DNA of 64,000 nucleotides from Haemophilus parainfluenzae (GTDB lineage Bacteria > Pseudomonadota > Gammaproteobacteria > Enterobacterales > Pasteurellaceae), in assembly GCF_014931275.1 (NCBI RefSeq), contig NZ_CP063110.1, forward strand, positions 790,001 to 854,000, written 5' to 3'. A program made the translations under genes and the position numbers. Shown piece by piece: positions 33,461 through 44,102 of this stretch (positions are counted from its first letter, which is position 1; each line of letters opens with the position of its first letter). The notes under the pieces were generated by a model that had not been told where the DNA came from, searched no databases, and saw only the letters and a program-made list of their open reading frames with translations.

Positions 33461-33504
33461 GAAAAATTCACGCACATATAACATTATATGTGCGTGAATT
33501 TTTC
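33461..33504. terminator. Perfect 20-bp inverted repeat downstream of the GT2 gene
   Basis: Two exact 20-bp arms (33461-33480 and 33485-33504) flank a 4-base loop ACAT. The stem begins GAAAAATTCACGCACATATA. It ends with A/T-rich flanks that could act as a terminator for the minus-strand glycosyltransferase gene 28 bases away. Confidence 0.75.
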
Positions 33505-33532
33505 TAATTAACAATATTTTATATGATGTTTT

Positions 33533-34717
33533 CTAGAGATGTTCTTTTGCAAATGCTAGATTTTTTTGAATACGTTGTTTATCTTGTTCTGGAATTGTTG
33601 GATTTTCTAATAATTCAACACAGAGCGCATAACAGATATGATAATTTTTAACCCAATAGGCGCTTACTGCCAACTCATCTTTAGCTTTCCATTCGTAAAT
33701 AGGGTAGTTCACAAACAGTTTATCAGTACTAAGCGGAATACTTATAGCTGCCATTGCATAGATATAAGCCAATTTTATACGATTATTAAGGCGTAAATAG
33801 CGCGCTAAGAAATATAAACTTTCAGCACGCTGCGGTCGATACTCATAAGCAGCAAGAAACGCCTGTTGTACTTCATCTAGTGGATAATTTAATTGTGCTT
33901 TTAGTTTTGCAACTTGTAGTAGTGAATAGTAAACTTCTTCAACCCAGCCACCAAGAGCAATACGTTTTTTGTAGGTATCTAATGCTTTTTTAGGTTGATC
34001 AGAGTCTCGCCATGTTTGTGCTAAATAGAATGTACAACGTCGGATTAATTCTTCTTTACGATCCCATAGACCTTCTTCCATCGCTTTTTGTTTTTTCGCA
34101 TCACTTGCTTTTTCGAGGGCTTTCAATTTTTTGATTTCGGCCATTAACAGTTTAGCATCACGTTCGTATTTATCGCCTTTTGAACCACCATCAGTAAAAT
34201 CTGGAAGTTCAATACCAGTTAATAAAGTAGGACTGTTATTTCCTTCAATGGAATCACAGTATTCATGAGTTGCTCCCCAATAACGGTAACGTTGACGGCC
34301 GGTTAATCGACCATTCACTAGACGAATATTGGAATATCTTAAGGTGCTATTTTTTTGAATGACGGAGTACGCAGGATCGCCTTGTAATTGCGATTTCCAT
34401 TCAGGATCGAGCACTTCTAATGTCATATCGGCATCACATAAGAAAATATAATCGGCTTTGTTTTCTGCCAATTCTAATGCTTCGCTACGGTTGTGGGAAA
34501 AATTAACCCAAGGTCGTTCAAATAATTCACCAGGGATTTTATGTTTTGCCATAAAATCTTTGATGATTTGTTGGGTACCATCAGTTGAACCAGTGTCCAC
34601 CACAACCCAATAATCAATTTGACCAACCATGGAACTCATACAGCGTTCGATGATAGCAGACTCATTTTTTACGATAGCATTCCAGCAAATTGTTTTTTGA
34701 TCAGTTCTTTGAGGCAT
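33533..34717 (-). CDS. GT2-family glycosyltransferase with TPR-like C-terminus
   Basis: This 394-residue protein has an N-terminal GT-A domain with IVKNESAIIERCMSSM, the nucleotide-binding VVVDTGSTDGTQQII, WVNFSHNRSEAL and the metal-binding DxD motif in FLCDADMT. The C-terminal half (about 230-394) is helical with TPR-like repeats (QTWRDSDQPKKALDTYKKRI, YEYRPQRAESLYFLARYLR). This layout is seen in protein glycosyltransferases such as SunS and in glycan enzymes. It has no signal or membrane segment, so it acts in the cytoplasm. It is convergent with the adhesin gene, and the adhesin is a plausible acceptor, but this is inference. Confidence 0.85.
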   Translation of the reverse strand: MPQRTDQKTICWNAIVKNESAIIERCMSSMVGQIDYWVVVDTGSTDGTQQIIKDFMAKHKIPGELFERPWVNFSHNRSEALELAENKADYIFLCDADMTLEVLDPEWKSQLQGDPAYSVIQKNSTLRYSNIRLVNGRLTGRQRYRYWGATHEYCDSIEGNNSPTLLTGIELPDFTDGGSKGDKYERDAKLLMAEIKKLKALEKASDAKKQKAMEEGLWDRKEELIRRCTFYLAQTWRDSDQPKKALDTYKKRIALGGWVEEVYYSLLQVAKLKAQLNYPLDEVQQAFLAAYEYRPQRAESLYFLARYLRLNNRIKLAYIYAMAAISIPLSTDKLFVNYPIYEWKAKDELAVSAYWVKNYHICYALCVELLENPTIPEQDKQRIQKNLAFAKEHL

Positions 34718-34782
34718 TGATAATATCTCTTTCTTTTGGTTATGTTTTATCGCTTAGAGGGATAGTTTTTTTGTGTTTTTAA

Positions 34783-35265
34783 TTACTCAGTCACATAGAA
34801 AACTTGTTTTTCAAATTCGTGTTTATCAATTTTTACAGTCAGCACATATTTGCCGATTGGATCTCTACGGTCGAATGTCCAACAGTTCATCATATATTTA
34901 CCATTTTCTAATGTTGGTATGGTATAAGTGATGGTATGGAGTTTTTTATTTGGCGATGAAACCACTTTTGCATTTTCAATTGTACTTGAGAATTCAATTT
35001 TAGCTTGAGCTTTAAAAGTTTCACTTACTGTCGCTTTTTCACCAAAATTGCCTATTGCTACCCAACATACTTTTTCGGCTTTATTGGAACGAGAGGTTTC
35101 TTTTTTATTTAAATCAGGTGATGGCTCCTGAGTTCTATCAAACACAGAGAGATAAATAGTGGGCTCATTTGCTGTATCTTTCGCATCTTTTGATTCTGGT
35201 GATGCAGCAAATGTGGCTGTTGAAAATAGGGTCGCAATTAAAGCGAATGTTGAGATTTTTTTCAT
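34783..35265 (-). CDS. Small secreted protein of unknown function
   Basis: This 160-residue protein has a Sec signal peptide (MKKISTFALIATLFSTATFAA, cleavage after residue 20 or 21), a charged low-complexity linker and a beta-rich domain. Two Cys residues (in KVCWVAIG and MNCWTFD) could form a disulfide in the periplasm. I do not recognise a family. It lies 65 bases upstream of the GT2 gene on the same strand and 26 bases after ftsP stops, so it may be cotranscribed with either. Confidence 0.7.
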   Translation of the reverse strand: MKKISTFALIATLFSTATFAASPESKDAKDTANEPTIYLSVFDRTQEPSPDLNKKETSRSNKAEKVCWVAIGNFGEKATVSETFKAQAKIEFSSTIENAKVVSSPNKKLHTITYTIPTLENGKYMMNCWTFDRRDPIGKYVLTVKIDKHEFEKQVFYVTE

Positions 35266-35291
35266 GTTAGATTCCTTTTTATATCATTATT

Positions 35292-36701
35292 TTATTGAAC
35301 GATCATTATACCAAGGCACCCCATATCTGCCAGCATTAAATTGGATGAGCCAAATAAGAAGGGATGAGTATTTGATGAAGGTTGTTCAAATTTTACTAAA
35401 ATTTGTACTTTCTTTTTCACCCAAACCGTGTCTTTCCAGGCTAGTTCCGACACATCAACGTTGGCGTCATCTTGGCTTTCAATCACAAATTTAGCGCCTT
35501 GAATAGTGAAGCCCACAGGCAGCGAGCTGTTGATAATCCAACGTTCGATGGTGCCGACTTTAGCTGAAACATCAATACGGCGCGGGTCAAAGCGTTGTTT
35601 ATTGATTAAGCCATTCGTTACATCCAATTCAAAGGTGCGCTCTTGGGCAATTTTACTTTCGAGCATAGCCGTGGCATCAGTATTAAATTGCTCATTCATT
35701 TTTTTACTGAATGCTGAAACGTCACCTTGCGGTCGAAGTTCTAAAACGGTGTTATCTGCAAAATCATTGCCTGAACTGAACACATTTTTGATTTTGTCAA
35801 AAATACCACGTTTAGTGCCAGAGATAAGCGATACACCTTCTCCTTCGCTTAAATTGACTAACACTTCGGCACGTTCACCTGGTGCAAGAATAAGAGAATT
35901 AATCGCTTTACCTTGAGGTAGAAAACCTAAATCTCTGGCAATGAGCAACATGTCTTGTTTGTTATCTAAACGGAGATCATAGGCTCTTGCTAATGAAGCA
36001 TTGAGTAAGCGTAAACGTATCCAACCACGAGGGACGTCAAGATAAGGCGCTTCTTGTCCATTAACGAGAAGACGATTACCGACAAAGTGCGGTTGATTTT
36101 GCTTAAATAATTGTAATCCGTCGCCGTTAAATTCCATGTCTTGTAAGATTAATGGAATATCGTCCACACCATATTTATGAGGCAGCTGTGATTTTAGGCT
36201 TTGATCATCTTCAATTAACCACATTCCCACAATGCCGCGATAGGTTTGATAGGCCGAGTTCGCCAGGGTGGCAGAACGATACCAACAAGTCGCAGCAGGT
36301 TGGTCTATTGGGATAATGGGTGCCCAAGATTCTCCTTTTTTGAGGACTTTTGCCGCGCCACCAAATAATTCGCCACTGGCTTGTAATCCCTGAATAGAGA
36401 GAGCAATACTTTGTGGCAAATTGTTGTGATAATTGAGTTTTGCAAAGGAACCCGATTTGATGCGAATAGTGGGTCCAAGATAATTGCCGTTAAAACCCCA
36501 TACACTGACACTATGGGAGCCGTCTAACTTGTAGCCGGTTTCTTCCATATTAAGAATAATTGGACGACCACGTTTCGCTTCCATCAACGGCGGAATGGTT
36601 AATTTTTCACGGGATGCTGCTAATACCGATTGAGGTGTGGCAGCAAGTGCGGTTGAAATTGCGGTAGTTTTTAATAATTGGCGACGAGAAAGACGCAACA
36701 T
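35292..36701 (-). CDS. ftsP: Cell division protein FtsP (SufI)
   Basis: This 469-residue periplasmic protein has the multicopper-oxidase fold but lacks the copper-ligand His motifs. It begins [21 protein letters not shown], a twin-arginine signal. It then has [63 protein letters not shown] and [18 protein letters not shown]. FtsP stabilises the divisome under stress in E. coli. ATG at 36701 has AAGGAAAA upstream. It starts 1 base after plsC ends. Confidence 0.92.
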   Translation of the reverse strand: MLRLSRRQLLKTTAISTALAATPQSVLAASREKLTIPPLMEAKRGRPIILNMEETGYKLDGSHSVSVWGFNGNYLGPTIRIKSGSFAKLNYHNNLPQSIALSIQGLQASGELFGGAAKVLKKGESWAPIIPIDQPAATCWYRSATLANSAYQTYRGIVGMWLIEDDQSLKSQLPHKYGVDDIPLILQDMEFNGDGLQLFKQNQPHFVGNRLLVNGQEAPYLDVPRGWIRLRLLNASLARAYDLRLDNKQDMLLIARDLGFLPQGKAINSLILAPGERAEVLVNLSEGEGVSLISGTKRGIFDKIKNVFSSGNDFADNTVLELRPQGDVSAFSKKMNEQFNTDATAMLESKIAQERTFELDVTNGLINKQRFDPRRIDVSAKVGTIERWIINSSLPVGFTIQGAKFVIESQDDANVDVSELAWKDTVWVKKKVQILVKFEQPSSNTHPFLFGSSNLMLADMGCLGIMIVQ

Positions 36702-36702
36702 A

Positions 36703-37425
36703 TTATTTTCCTTGTGCAATTTCAGCATCGAGTTCAGCGATGCGTTTTTCCATCAAATCGTGGCAGTAAGTAGCAAGTTCGCGAACATTGTCTTTTGTGT
36801 AGGATGACACATCAATTGGGTCCATCATTTCACAAACCACTTTACCATTATCCCAACGATTTAAATCAATTTTGTTATGCGTCGTTGAACACACAACGGG
36901 GACAATTGGTACGCCAGCTGCAATTGCTGCATGGAATGCCCCTGTTTTGAATGGCAATAAGCCGCGACCACGGCTACGAGTACCCTCAGGGAACATCCAA
37001 ATTGACAGGTTGTCTTCATTGATACGACGAGCAAGTTCCGTCATCGTGCTGTGTGCTTTAGAACGATTTTCACGATCTAAGAAAATATTGCCCGTCACCC
37101 AATACAAAATGCCGAAAAAAGGAATCCAAATTAGGCTTTTTTTACCTACACTTACCGTACGAGGTAATACCATGTAAGAGATGGTCACCATATCGAAATT
37201 ATTTTGGTGGTTACCGATATAAATACAACGCGGCATATTCTCTTTATTTTGTGGAAAGCGGTGTTCTACTTCTAAGCCAAATAAAGGGTATAAACGACCA
37301 AACCAGCGAGCCATAACGCCCACATTACTTGGATTTTTAAAACGAATAAAGGAATAGATCGTACCGAGCACACAAATTAAAATACAGCAAAGTGCAACGA
37401 TGAGAATTCTGGCGATTTTTAACAT
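36703..37425 (-). CDS. plsC: 1-acyl-sn-glycerol-3-phosphate acyltransferase
   Basis: This 240-residue inner-membrane enzyme makes phosphatidic acid from lysophosphatidic acid. It has an N-terminal hydrophobic anchor (residues 4-27), the catalytic NHQNNFD box (HX4D), the acceptor-binding FPEGTRSRG box and IVPVVCS. It is directly upstream of ftsP and divergent from lpxH. The plsC-ftsP order is common in gammaproteobacteria. Confidence 0.95.
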   Translation of the reverse strand: MLKIARILIVALCCILICVLGTIYSFIRFKNPSNVGVMARWFGRLYPLFGLEVEHRFPQNKENMPRCIYIGNHQNNFDMVTISYMVLPRTVSVGKKSLIWIPFFGILYWVTGNIFLDRENRSKAHSTMTELARRINEDNLSIWMFPEGTRSRGRGLLPFKTGAFHAAIAAGVPIVPVVCSTTHNKIDLNRWDNGKVVCEMMDPIDVSSYTKDNVRELATYCHDLMEKRIAELDAEIAQGK

Positions 37426-37512
37426 AGAAAATACCTAATTAAAATTTTTGGAAAGTATAGCAAATTACACAAAAATGTGTGCTAATCTAATGAAAAAAAT
37501 GACGGAATAGTT

Positions 37513-38217
37513 ATGAAACCCATTTATTTTATTGCAGATCTTCATTTGAGCGAAACGCATCCAGAATTAACCGCACTTTTTAACGATTTTATGCAAAACA
37601 AAGCACAAGAAGCCCAAGCGGTTTATATTTTGGGGGATCTTTTTGATTTTTGGATTGGTGACGATGAAACTTCACCTTTAATCTCGCAAGTAAAACAGTT
37701 GATTAAAAACCTGACAGGAAAGGGCATTGCTTGTTATTTCATTCATGGCAATCGAGATTTTCTCGTCGGGAAAAAATTTGCACAAGATTGTGGTTTAACG
37801 TTATTGCCTGACTATCATTGTGTTGATCTTTATGGCGTGAAAACCTTAATTTGTCATGGTGATACCTTATGTGTTGATGATGTGAAATATCAGCAATTTC
37901 GCCGAAAAGTGCATCAAAATTGGCGACAAAGGCTGTTTTTATGTTTACCACTAAAAGTGCGGTTAAAAATTGCAGAGAAAATTCGCGCGAAGAGTAAACA
38001 AGATAAGCAATATAAGTCGCTGGATATTATGGATGTGAATTTAGCGTTTACGGCACAAACGATGAAAGCATTTGGCGTTAATCGGTTAATTCACGGTCAT
38101 ACACATCGAGAAGGCATTCATCAGGAAAATGCGTACACACGAATAGTGTTAGGCGATTGGCGAAAGGATTATGCCTCAATTCTGGAAGTAACAGAAAACG
38201 GTTATCGGTTTATTTAA
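37513..38217 (+). CDS. lpxH: UDP-2,3-diacylglucosamine diphosphatase
   Basis: This 234-residue calcineurin-like phosphoesterase makes lipid X (2,3-diacylglucosamine-1-phosphate) in lipid A synthesis. Metal ligands are visible in [37 protein letters not shown] and HGHTHREG. The length is usual. It has its own terminator. Confidence 0.96.
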   Translation: MKPIYFIADLHLSETHPELTALFNDFMQNKAQEAQAVYILGDLFDFWIGDDETSPLISQVKQLIKNLTGKGIACYFIHGNRDFLVGKKFAQDCGLTLLPDYHCVDLYGVKTLICHGDTLCVDDVKYQQFRRKVHQNWRQRLFLCLPLKVRLKIAEKIRAKSKQDKQYKSLDIMDVNLAFTAQTMKAFGVNRLIHGHTHREGIHQENAYTRIVLGDWRKDYASILEVTENGYRFI

Positions 38218-38220
38218 ACA

Positions 38221-38250
38221 AAAAGCACAGGATTAAACCTGTGCTTTTTT
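38221..38250 (+). terminator. lpxH terminator
   Basis: AAAAGCACAGG / CCTGTGCTTTT with a 6-base loop and a T-run starts 3 bases after the lpxH stop. The convergent glmS could use it too. Confidence 0.9.
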
Positions 38251-38281
38251 GTATTAAAACATGCTGATTTTCAACCGCACT

Positions 38282-40114
38282 TTATTCTACGGTTACCGAT
38301 TTTGCTAAGTTACGAGGTTGATCCACGTCGGTTCCTTTAATTAATGCCACGTGGTATGACAATAATTGCATTGGAACGGTGTAGAAAATTGGTGCAATAA
38401 TTTCATTCACTTTTGGCATGGTGATGATTTTCATGCCTTCGCTTGGTGTGAAGCCCGCTTCTTTATCGGCGAACACATAAAGTTGACCACCACGCGCACG
38501 CACTTCTTCAATGTTTGATTTCACTTTTTCAAGTAATTCATTGTTTGGTGCAACCACGATAACCGGCATATCCGCATCGATTAACGCTAATGGACCGTGT
38601 TTTAATTCACCTGCCGCATAAGCTTCAGCATGGATATAAGAAATTTCTTTTAATTTCAACGAAGCTTCCATTGCGATAGGGTAGAACTCACCACGACCTA
38701 AGAAAAGCGCATGGTTTTTCTCAGCGAAGTCCTCTGCTAATGTTTCGATGTCTTTATCAAAGGCAAGGGCTTTTTCAATTTCAGCCGGAAGTGATTGTAA
38801 CGCTTTTACAATTTCTACTTCTTGTTCGCCTGAGATATTACCTTTTACTTTACCAATCGCGGTCACCAACATTAATAATGCTGCCAACTGAGTGGTAAAT
38901 GCTTTGGTTGATGCCACACCGACTTCAACGCCTGCACGAGTCATGAATGCAAGATCCGATTCACGTACTAAAGATGAACTTGATACGTTACAGATCGTTA
39001 AGGCAGCCATGTAACCTTTTTCTTTTGCAAGACGAAGTGCTGCAAGGGTATCCGCCGTTTCACCTGATTGAGAAATAGTCACTAACAAGCTATTTGGGCG
39101 AGTGACAAATTTGCGATAGCGGAATTCAGATGCGATTTCGACATCACAGCTCACGCCAGCAAGTGCTTCAAACCAGTAACGAGCGGTCATCCCTGCATTA
39201 TAAGAGGTACCACAAGCCACGATTTGAATGTGTTCAACTTTTTCTAAGATTTCTGTTGCGCCATTACCAATAGCATCCACAATCACGTTATTATGAAGGA
39301 TACGCCCTTCCATGGTGTTGATTAATGCATTTGGTTGCTCATAGATTTCTTTTTGCATGAAATGGCGGAATTTGCCTTTTTCTGCCGCATCATTTTCAAG
39401 GTTAGATTCGTGCACCTCACGTTCTACTTTTTGACCATTTGCATCGTAAATATCCACGGTACGACGTGTAATTTCTGCAATGTCGCCTTCTTCTAAGTAG
39501 ATGAAACGACGAGTCACGCTTAATAACGCGAGTTGGTCAGATGCCAGGAAATTTTCACCAATCCCTAAACCAATTACTAATGGGCTGCCTGAACGTGCAG
39601 CCACTAAATGTTCTGGATGTTCGCGATCTAATACCACCATGCCGTATGCACCAGTAAGTTGTTTTACAGTTCTTTGTACTGCTTCAAGCAGAGTAGAGGC
39701 TGTACGCATTTCCCATTCAACTAGGTGAGCGATCACTTCTGTATCGGTTTGAGAATTGAACACATAACCACGAGATTTAAGCAATTCACGTAATTCTTCA
39801 TGATTTTCGATGATGCCATTATGTACGACAGCAAAGTTACCCGAAGTATGCGGGTGAGCATTGGCTTCAGATGGTTCACCATGGGTTGCCCAACGCGTGT
39901 GCGCAATCCCTGTACCACCGATTAATGGTTTTACTGCAACTGCTTCATCAAGGGCTTTTACTTTACCCAAGCAGCGCACGCGGTGTAATTCATGGTTTGG
40001 ATCCACGACAGCAACACCTGCAGAGTCATAACCACGATACTCTAAGCGGTGTAAACCATTAATTAAAATTTCTGCTACATCACGTTGTGCTACCGCACCA
40101 ACAATACCACACAT
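38282..40114 (-). CDS. glmS: Glutamine-fructose-6-phosphate aminotransferase
   Basis: This 610-residue enzyme makes glucosamine-6-phosphate for peptidoglycan and LOS. The N-terminal Cys (MCGIVGAVA, Cys2) is the glutaminase nucleophile. Two SIS domains follow, with CGTSYNAGM and [13 protein letters not shown], and the C-terminus is [13 protein letters not shown]. The length matches E. coli GlmS. A DeoR-family regulator lies immediately upstream. No glmS ribozyme-like leader is evident in the 50-base gap. Confidence 0.97.
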   Translation of the reverse strand: MCGIVGAVAQRDVAEILINGLHRLEYRGYDSAGVAVVDPNHELHRVRCLGKVKALDEAVAVKPLIGGTGIAHTRWATHGEPSEANAHPHTSGNFAVVHNGIIENHEELRELLKSRGYVFNSQTDTEVIAHLVEWEMRTASTLLEAVQRTVKQLTGAYGMVVLDREHPEHLVAARSGSPLVIGLGIGENFLASDQLALLSVTRRFIYLEEGDIAEITRRTVDIYDANGQKVEREVHESNLENDAAEKGKFRHFMQKEIYEQPNALINTMEGRILHNNVIVDAIGNGATEILEKVEHIQIVACGTSYNAGMTARYWFEALAGVSCDVEIASEFRYRKFVTRPNSLLVTISQSGETADTLAALRLAKEKGYMAALTICNVSSSSLVRESDLAFMTRAGVEVGVASTKAFTTQLAALLMLVTAIGKVKGNISGEQEVEIVKALQSLPAEIEKALAFDKDIETLAEDFAEKNHALFLGRGEFYPIAMEASLKLKEISYIHAEAYAAGELKHGPLALIDADMPVIVVAPNNELLEKVKSNIEEVRARGGQLYVFADKEAGFTPSEGMKIITMPKVNEIIAPIFYTVPMQLLSYHVALIKGTDVDQPRNLAKSVTVE

Positions 40115-40164
40115 AGTTTTTCCTTATTTACTAAAATTAAAAGTTTTATTTTTCTGACCGCACT

Positions 40165-40947
40165 TTATGCCACATTTACACAAATTACTTCTACGCCTTG
40201 CGCCATTATGACTTCTTTGTCGGCCTGAGATAATTTGTTATCGGTAATCAGCACATCAATTTGCTGCCAGGTTAATTCCACATTTGGCATTTTTCTGCCA
40301 ATTTTTTGTGATTCCACCATCACGATCACTTCGCGAGATACTTCAGCCATCACTTGGCTTAAGCGAACCAACTCATTAAATGTCGTTGTACCACGTTCTA
40401 AATCAATGCCATCGGCACCAATAAATAATTGGTCAAAATCATAAGAACGTAGCACTTGCTCGGCAATATTGCCTTGGAAAGATTCAGAACGTGTATCCCA
40501 AGTGCCTCCCGTCATTAAGAGTGTCGGTTCATTTTCGAGTGAACGTAATGCTGTGGCCACAGAAAGCGAATTTGTCATCACAACTAAGCCTTGTTTACGA
40601 TTAAGCTGCTTAATCAATGCTGCGGTCGTGCTGCCACTATCTACAATAATGCGATTGTGATCACGAATACGTTCTGCGGCTGCTTTTGCTAAGACTAACT
40701 TTCGTTGCGAAAGTTCATCATCTTGTTCTTCTTCGATGATTTCTTGTGGCATTAAAATGGCACCACCGTATTTACGAAGAAGGAAACCATTACTTTCTAA
40801 TGCAGTGAGATCTTTTCGAATCGTCACTTCAGAAGTGTCAAATAATTGTACTAGCTGTTCTACACTGACTTCACCTTGTTCTTGCAGCAGTTGCATGATG
40901 GCATGTCTGCGCTGTTGGGTATTTCGGTGTTGAATGTTTCGTTTCAT
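40165..40947 (-). CDS. DeoR family transcriptional regulator upstream of glmS
   Basis: This 260-residue protein has an N-terminal helix-turn-helix (VSVEQLVQLFDTSEVTIRKDLTALE) and a DeoR C-terminal sugar-phosphate sensor domain with DSGSTTAALI, TNSLSVATAL and FIGADGID. In several gammaproteobacteria a DeoR regulator next to glmS controls amino-sugar synthesis (GlmR), so that role is likely. An exact USS lies between the two genes. Confidence 0.85.
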   Translation of the reverse strand: MKRNIQHRNTQQRRHAIMQLLQEQGEVSVEQLVQLFDTSEVTIRKDLTALESNGFLLRKYGGAILMPQEIIEEEQDDELSQRKLVLAKAAAERIRDHNRIIVDSGSTTAALIKQLNRKQGLVVMTNSLSVATALRSLENEPTLLMTGGTWDTRSESFQGNIAEQVLRSYDFDQLFIGADGIDLERGTTTFNELVRLSQVMAEVSREVIVMVESQKIGRKMPNVELTWQQIDVLITDNKLSQADKEVIMAQGVEVICVNVA

Positions 40948-41027
40948 TATTTATGTCCCGTAATAAGTTTCGGTTCGGAATTATATCGACAAAATGATGA
41001 TTGTAAAGCTAAAATTTAGGCAACAAA

Positions 41028-41049
41028 AAACCCTGACAAAGCAGGGTTT
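41028..41049 (-). terminator. hupA terminator
   Basis: AAACCCTG / CAGGGTTT with a 6-base loop and, on the minus strand, a T-run follows the hupA stop by 24 bases. Confidence 0.85.
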
Positions 41050-41073
41050 AATTAAAATCTGTTTTAAGACTAA

Positions 41074-41346
41074 TTATTTGATTGCGTCTTTTAATGCTTT
41101 ACCAGATACGAAAGCTGGAACTTTAGATGCTGCGATTTTGATTTCTGCACCAGTTTGTGGGTTACGGCCAGTACGTGCAGCACGTTTGTTTACTTTGAAT
41201 GTACCGAAACCGATTAATTGTACAGGTTCACCTTTTTTAAGGCTGCCAGTAATCGCCGCTAGAGTAGCTTCTAATGCAGCTTTAGCTTGTTTTTTGTTTA
41301 ATTCAGCTGCACTTGCAATTGCATCGATTAAATCTGTTTTGTTCAT
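41074..41346 (-). CDS. hupA: DNA-binding protein HU
   Basis: This 90-residue histone-like protein has the opening [32 protein letters not shown] (the DNA-bending arm signature) and ending [12 protein letters not shown]. It compacts and bends DNA. The order nudC-hemE-yjaG-hupA is that of E. coli, without the nfi gene found there. Confidence 0.96.
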   Translation of the reverse strand: MNKTDLIDAIASAAELNKKQAKAALEATLAAITGSLKKGEPVQLIGFGTFKVNKRAARTGRNPQTGAEIKIAASKVPAFVSGKALKDAIK

Positions 41347-41483
41347 AAATTTGTACCTTCTGTTAAATTAAAATTTGACTCTATTTAAATAAGCGTAGCT
41401 TTTAACTGCTACGGCTTGGCAAGTCTAATCTAACTGAGCGGGAAATAAAAGCTCGATTTGTAAAAATTGTGACAAATCTCACG

Positions 41484-42074
41484 TTATTGCTCAATTTTTA
41501 TACCAATATTGGAGATTCCCTCCTGTTTGATCTCATTTCGGAGGGATAAAATCAGGTCTACATCGCGTTTTTCACAGTCTTTGAGTAAGCGATAGATTTG
41601 CCATTGAAGGTCTAGCTCCTCTTCAATTTCTTCACGGCTTTTTAGTTCGCTCTCAGAAAGATCACGATTTTCTTGTGTTTCTAACAAAGAACAAACCGTA
41701 CCTAACGAAATTTGGCTGATTTGAATCGCTTTTTCGAGTGTTTCGCCTGCGATAATAGCATGTAATAATTCACCTAATGCTTCACAAGCATCGAGAGCGG
41801 GTACCACACCAAAGAAGTCATAATCATTCACATCAGGAATAATCTCTTCGAGCTTCTCTAATTGGTTCTCGAAATTGATTTTCGCCCCTTTAACCGTCAG
41901 AAATTCCCACACTAAGTTTAAAATGTTGTGATAGGTCTTTTCTGCTTGCTCCTGTTCGGTCATTTGGCAAAACAGGGCAAAGTTCGGTGCCATGCGTTCG
42001 CATAAGCAAGCCATAAAGGTCAGATGTTGCCAGCTTTCAACATTTTCGAGGCGCTTGTGAATTGGGTTTCGCAT
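41484..42074 (-). CDS. yjaG: YjaG family protein (DUF416)
   Basis: This 196-residue soluble protein matches YjaG/DUF416 (HLTFMACLCERMAPNFALF, GVVPALDACEALGELLHAI). Function is unknown. It is highly acidic in its C-terminal half. It sits between hupA and hemE, as in E. coli, 11 bases after hemE. Confidence 0.88.
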   Translation of the reverse strand: MRNPIHKRLENVESWQHLTFMACLCERMAPNFALFCQMTEQEQAEKTYHNILNLVWEFLTVKGAKINFENQLEKLEEIIPDVNDYDFFGVVPALDACEALGELLHAIIAGETLEKAIQISQISLGTVCSLLETQENRDLSESELKSREEIEEELDLQWQIYRLLKDCEKRDVDLILSLRNEIKQEGISNIGIKIEQ

Positions 42075-42085
42075 TTTCTTCTCGC

Positions 42086-43150
42086 TTATTTATGATAGGC
42101 TTTAGAGAACTCATGGATGGCATCCACGAAGATTTTTGGTGCACTTTCTGGCACGTCTTGGTGGATTCCATGGCCTAAGTTAAATACATGTCCGCTGCCT
42201 TGACCAAAATCAGCTAAAATTGACTGCACTTCTTGCTCAATACGCTCTGCAGGTGCATATAACACACTTGGATCCATATTGCCTTGTAGTGCCACTTTAT
42301 GGCCCACACGCGCTTTCGCATCAGCCAAATTAACTGTCCAGTCTAATCCGAGTGCATCACAGCCTGTATTTGCCATGGCTTCTAACCATAACCCGCCGCC
42401 TTTAGTAAATAAGGTTACCGGTACTTTACGACCATCGTGTTCACGAATTAAACCCTCGACGATTTTGTGCATATATTGCAGAGAGAAGTCTAAATATTCA
42501 CGATGACCTAATACACCGCCCCAGGTATCAAACACCATGACCGCTTGTGCACCAGCTTTGATTTGAGCGTTTAAGTATAAGATCACGGAATCCGCTACTT
42601 TATCTAATAAAAGATGCAAAGTTTGCGGTTCGGCATACATCATTTTTTTGATTTTATTGAAGGTTTTGCTGCTACCACCTTCAACCATATAAGTTGCCAG
42701 TGTCCACGGACTACCAGAGAAACCAATCAGTGGCACTTCGCCTTTTAGTTCGCGACGAATTGTGCGAACAGCATTCATCACATATTGAAGTTCGCCTTCA
42801 GGGTCAGGAATCGGTAAATTTTCGACCGCACTTTTGTTTTCAATTGGATGGGCAAATTTCGGGCCTTCACCTGCACCAAAACTTAAGCCTAATCCCATCG
42901 CATCAGGAATAGTTAAAATATCTGAGAACAAAATAGCTGCGTCTAAAGCATAGCGACGAAGTGGCTGTAAGGTAACTTCACAAGCTAAATCCGCATTGCG
43001 GCAAAGAGACATAAAATCGCCCGCTTCTGCACGTGTTGCTTTATATTCAGGCAAATAGCGTCCCGCTTGGCGCATCATCCATACGGGGGTCATATCCACT
43101 GGTTCACGTAATAAGGCTTTTAAATAACGATCATTTTTTAATTCAGACAT
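42086..43150 (-). CDS. hemE: Uroporphyrinogen decarboxylase
   Basis: This 354-residue haem enzyme removes four carboxyls from uroporphyrinogen III. It has [15 protein letters not shown], the conserved [17 protein letters not shown] with the active-site Asp, and [18 protein letters not shown] at 43150 was chosen over an upstream in-frame start that would overlap nudC. An exact USS lies inside the gene. Confidence 0.97.
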   Translation of the reverse strand: MSELKNDRYLKALLREPVDMTPVWMMRQAGRYLPEYKATRAEAGDFMSLCRNADLACEVTLQPLRRYALDAAILFSDILTIPDAMGLGLSFGAGEGPKFAHPIENKSAVENLPIPDPEGELQYVMNAVRTIRRELKGEVPLIGFSGSPWTLATYMVEGGSSKTFNKIKKMMYAEPQTLHLLLDKVADSVILYLNAQIKAGAQAVMVFDTWGGVLGHREYLDFSLQYMHKIVEGLIREHDGRKVPVTLFTKGGGLWLEAMANTGCDALGLDWTVNLADAKARVGHKVALQGNMDPSVLYAPAERIEQEVQSILADFGQGSGHVFNLGHGIHQDVPESAPKIFVDAIHEFSKAYHK

Positions 43151-43160
43151 GGACTTTCCT

Positions 43161-43955
43161 TTATTTATTTTGTTCCGCTTTACAAAGCTCAAGCGTCGCA
43201 TTAATTAATTTGAGTGCGATAGTACCTGTTGGCGGTAATTCTGGCAAGGGGGCAGTACTAGAAAACCATTGTGCATCATGCAGTTCTGTTTCTTGCAGTT
43301 GAATTTCTCCGCTGTCGTAATCAGCTAAAAAGCCCACCATTTGTGAATTAGGGAATGCCCAAGGTTGGCTACCGAAATAGCGAATATTTTTAATGCGAAT
43401 ACCCGTTTCTTCAAAGACTTCGCGACGAACCGCATTTTCGAAGGTTTCACCCACTTCTACAAAACCGGCTAGCGTGGTGTAAATACCTGCTTTGCCTGGC
43501 GTGTAATGGCGTTTATGGTTGGCTAATAAAATCTCTGTGCCACGGCGAACGGCGACAATAATCGAAGGGCAAATAACGGGGTAAGTACGATAGCCACAAC
43601 TTGTGCATTGAACCGCTAGCTCATCGTGAGTTTGTTCCGCTTTTTGACCGCACTTTCCGCAGAATTGGTGGGTTTTCAAAAAATGATTGATTTCCACACC
43701 TCGGCTTAATAAATGAAAATCTTCAGTCGGCAATGACAACAAACTCCGTAAGGAAAGGTATTCTCGTTCATCTTGATCATTTTCTGCCACAAGCCATAAA
43801 GGTTGTGATTTCCATTTCCCGAGCAACATTACTTTTTGTGTTGTGAGGCCGAGTTCCTTTGCTGTTCCAAAAGGCAGATCATTTTCCTGCCAATAAAGCG
43901 TCGATCCTTTGGTGAATAGCCAATATCCCTGATCTTCGGGCTGAATTGCTTTCAT
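43161..43955 (-). CDS. nudC: NADH pyrophosphatase / RNA decapping hydrolase NudC
   Basis: This 264-residue Nudix enzyme hydrolyses NAD(H) and removes NAD caps from RNA. A zinc ribbon with CGKCG and CTSCG precedes the Nudix box [22 protein letters not shown], followed by [14 protein letters not shown], the NADH-specific motif. It is 10 bases upstream of hemE and starts at ATG 43955. Confidence 0.96.
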   Translation of the reverse strand: MKAIQPEDQGYWLFTKGSTLYWQENDLPFGTAKELGLTTQKVMLLGKWKSQPLWLVAENDQDEREYLSLRSLLSLPTEDFHLLSRGVEINHFLKTHQFCGKCGQKAEQTHDELAVQCTSCGYRTYPVICPSIIVAVRRGTEILLANHKRHYTPGKAGIYTTLAGFVEVGETFENAVRREVFEETGIRIKNIRYFGSQPWAFPNSQMVGFLADYDSGEIQLQETELHDAQWFSSTAPLPELPPTGTIALKLINATLELCKAEQNK

Positions 43956-44102
43956 ATTTTTCTCTTTTTGTTTCAAAAGTGCGGTCATTATAAAAGGGAT
44001 TTTTCGGAAAAACGAATTTAATTTCTGTGATAAAAATAGCTAGTCAGTTTTCGTTGTGCTACAGTAGCAACCTGTTTTTCTCTTTAAAATTAGGAATGAC
44101 AA

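Noticed and set aside
40115..40164. glmS ribozyme/riboswitch upstream of glmS
   Set aside because: The gap is only 50 bases and lacks the conserved ribozyme core; that element is typical of Gram-positive bacteria.
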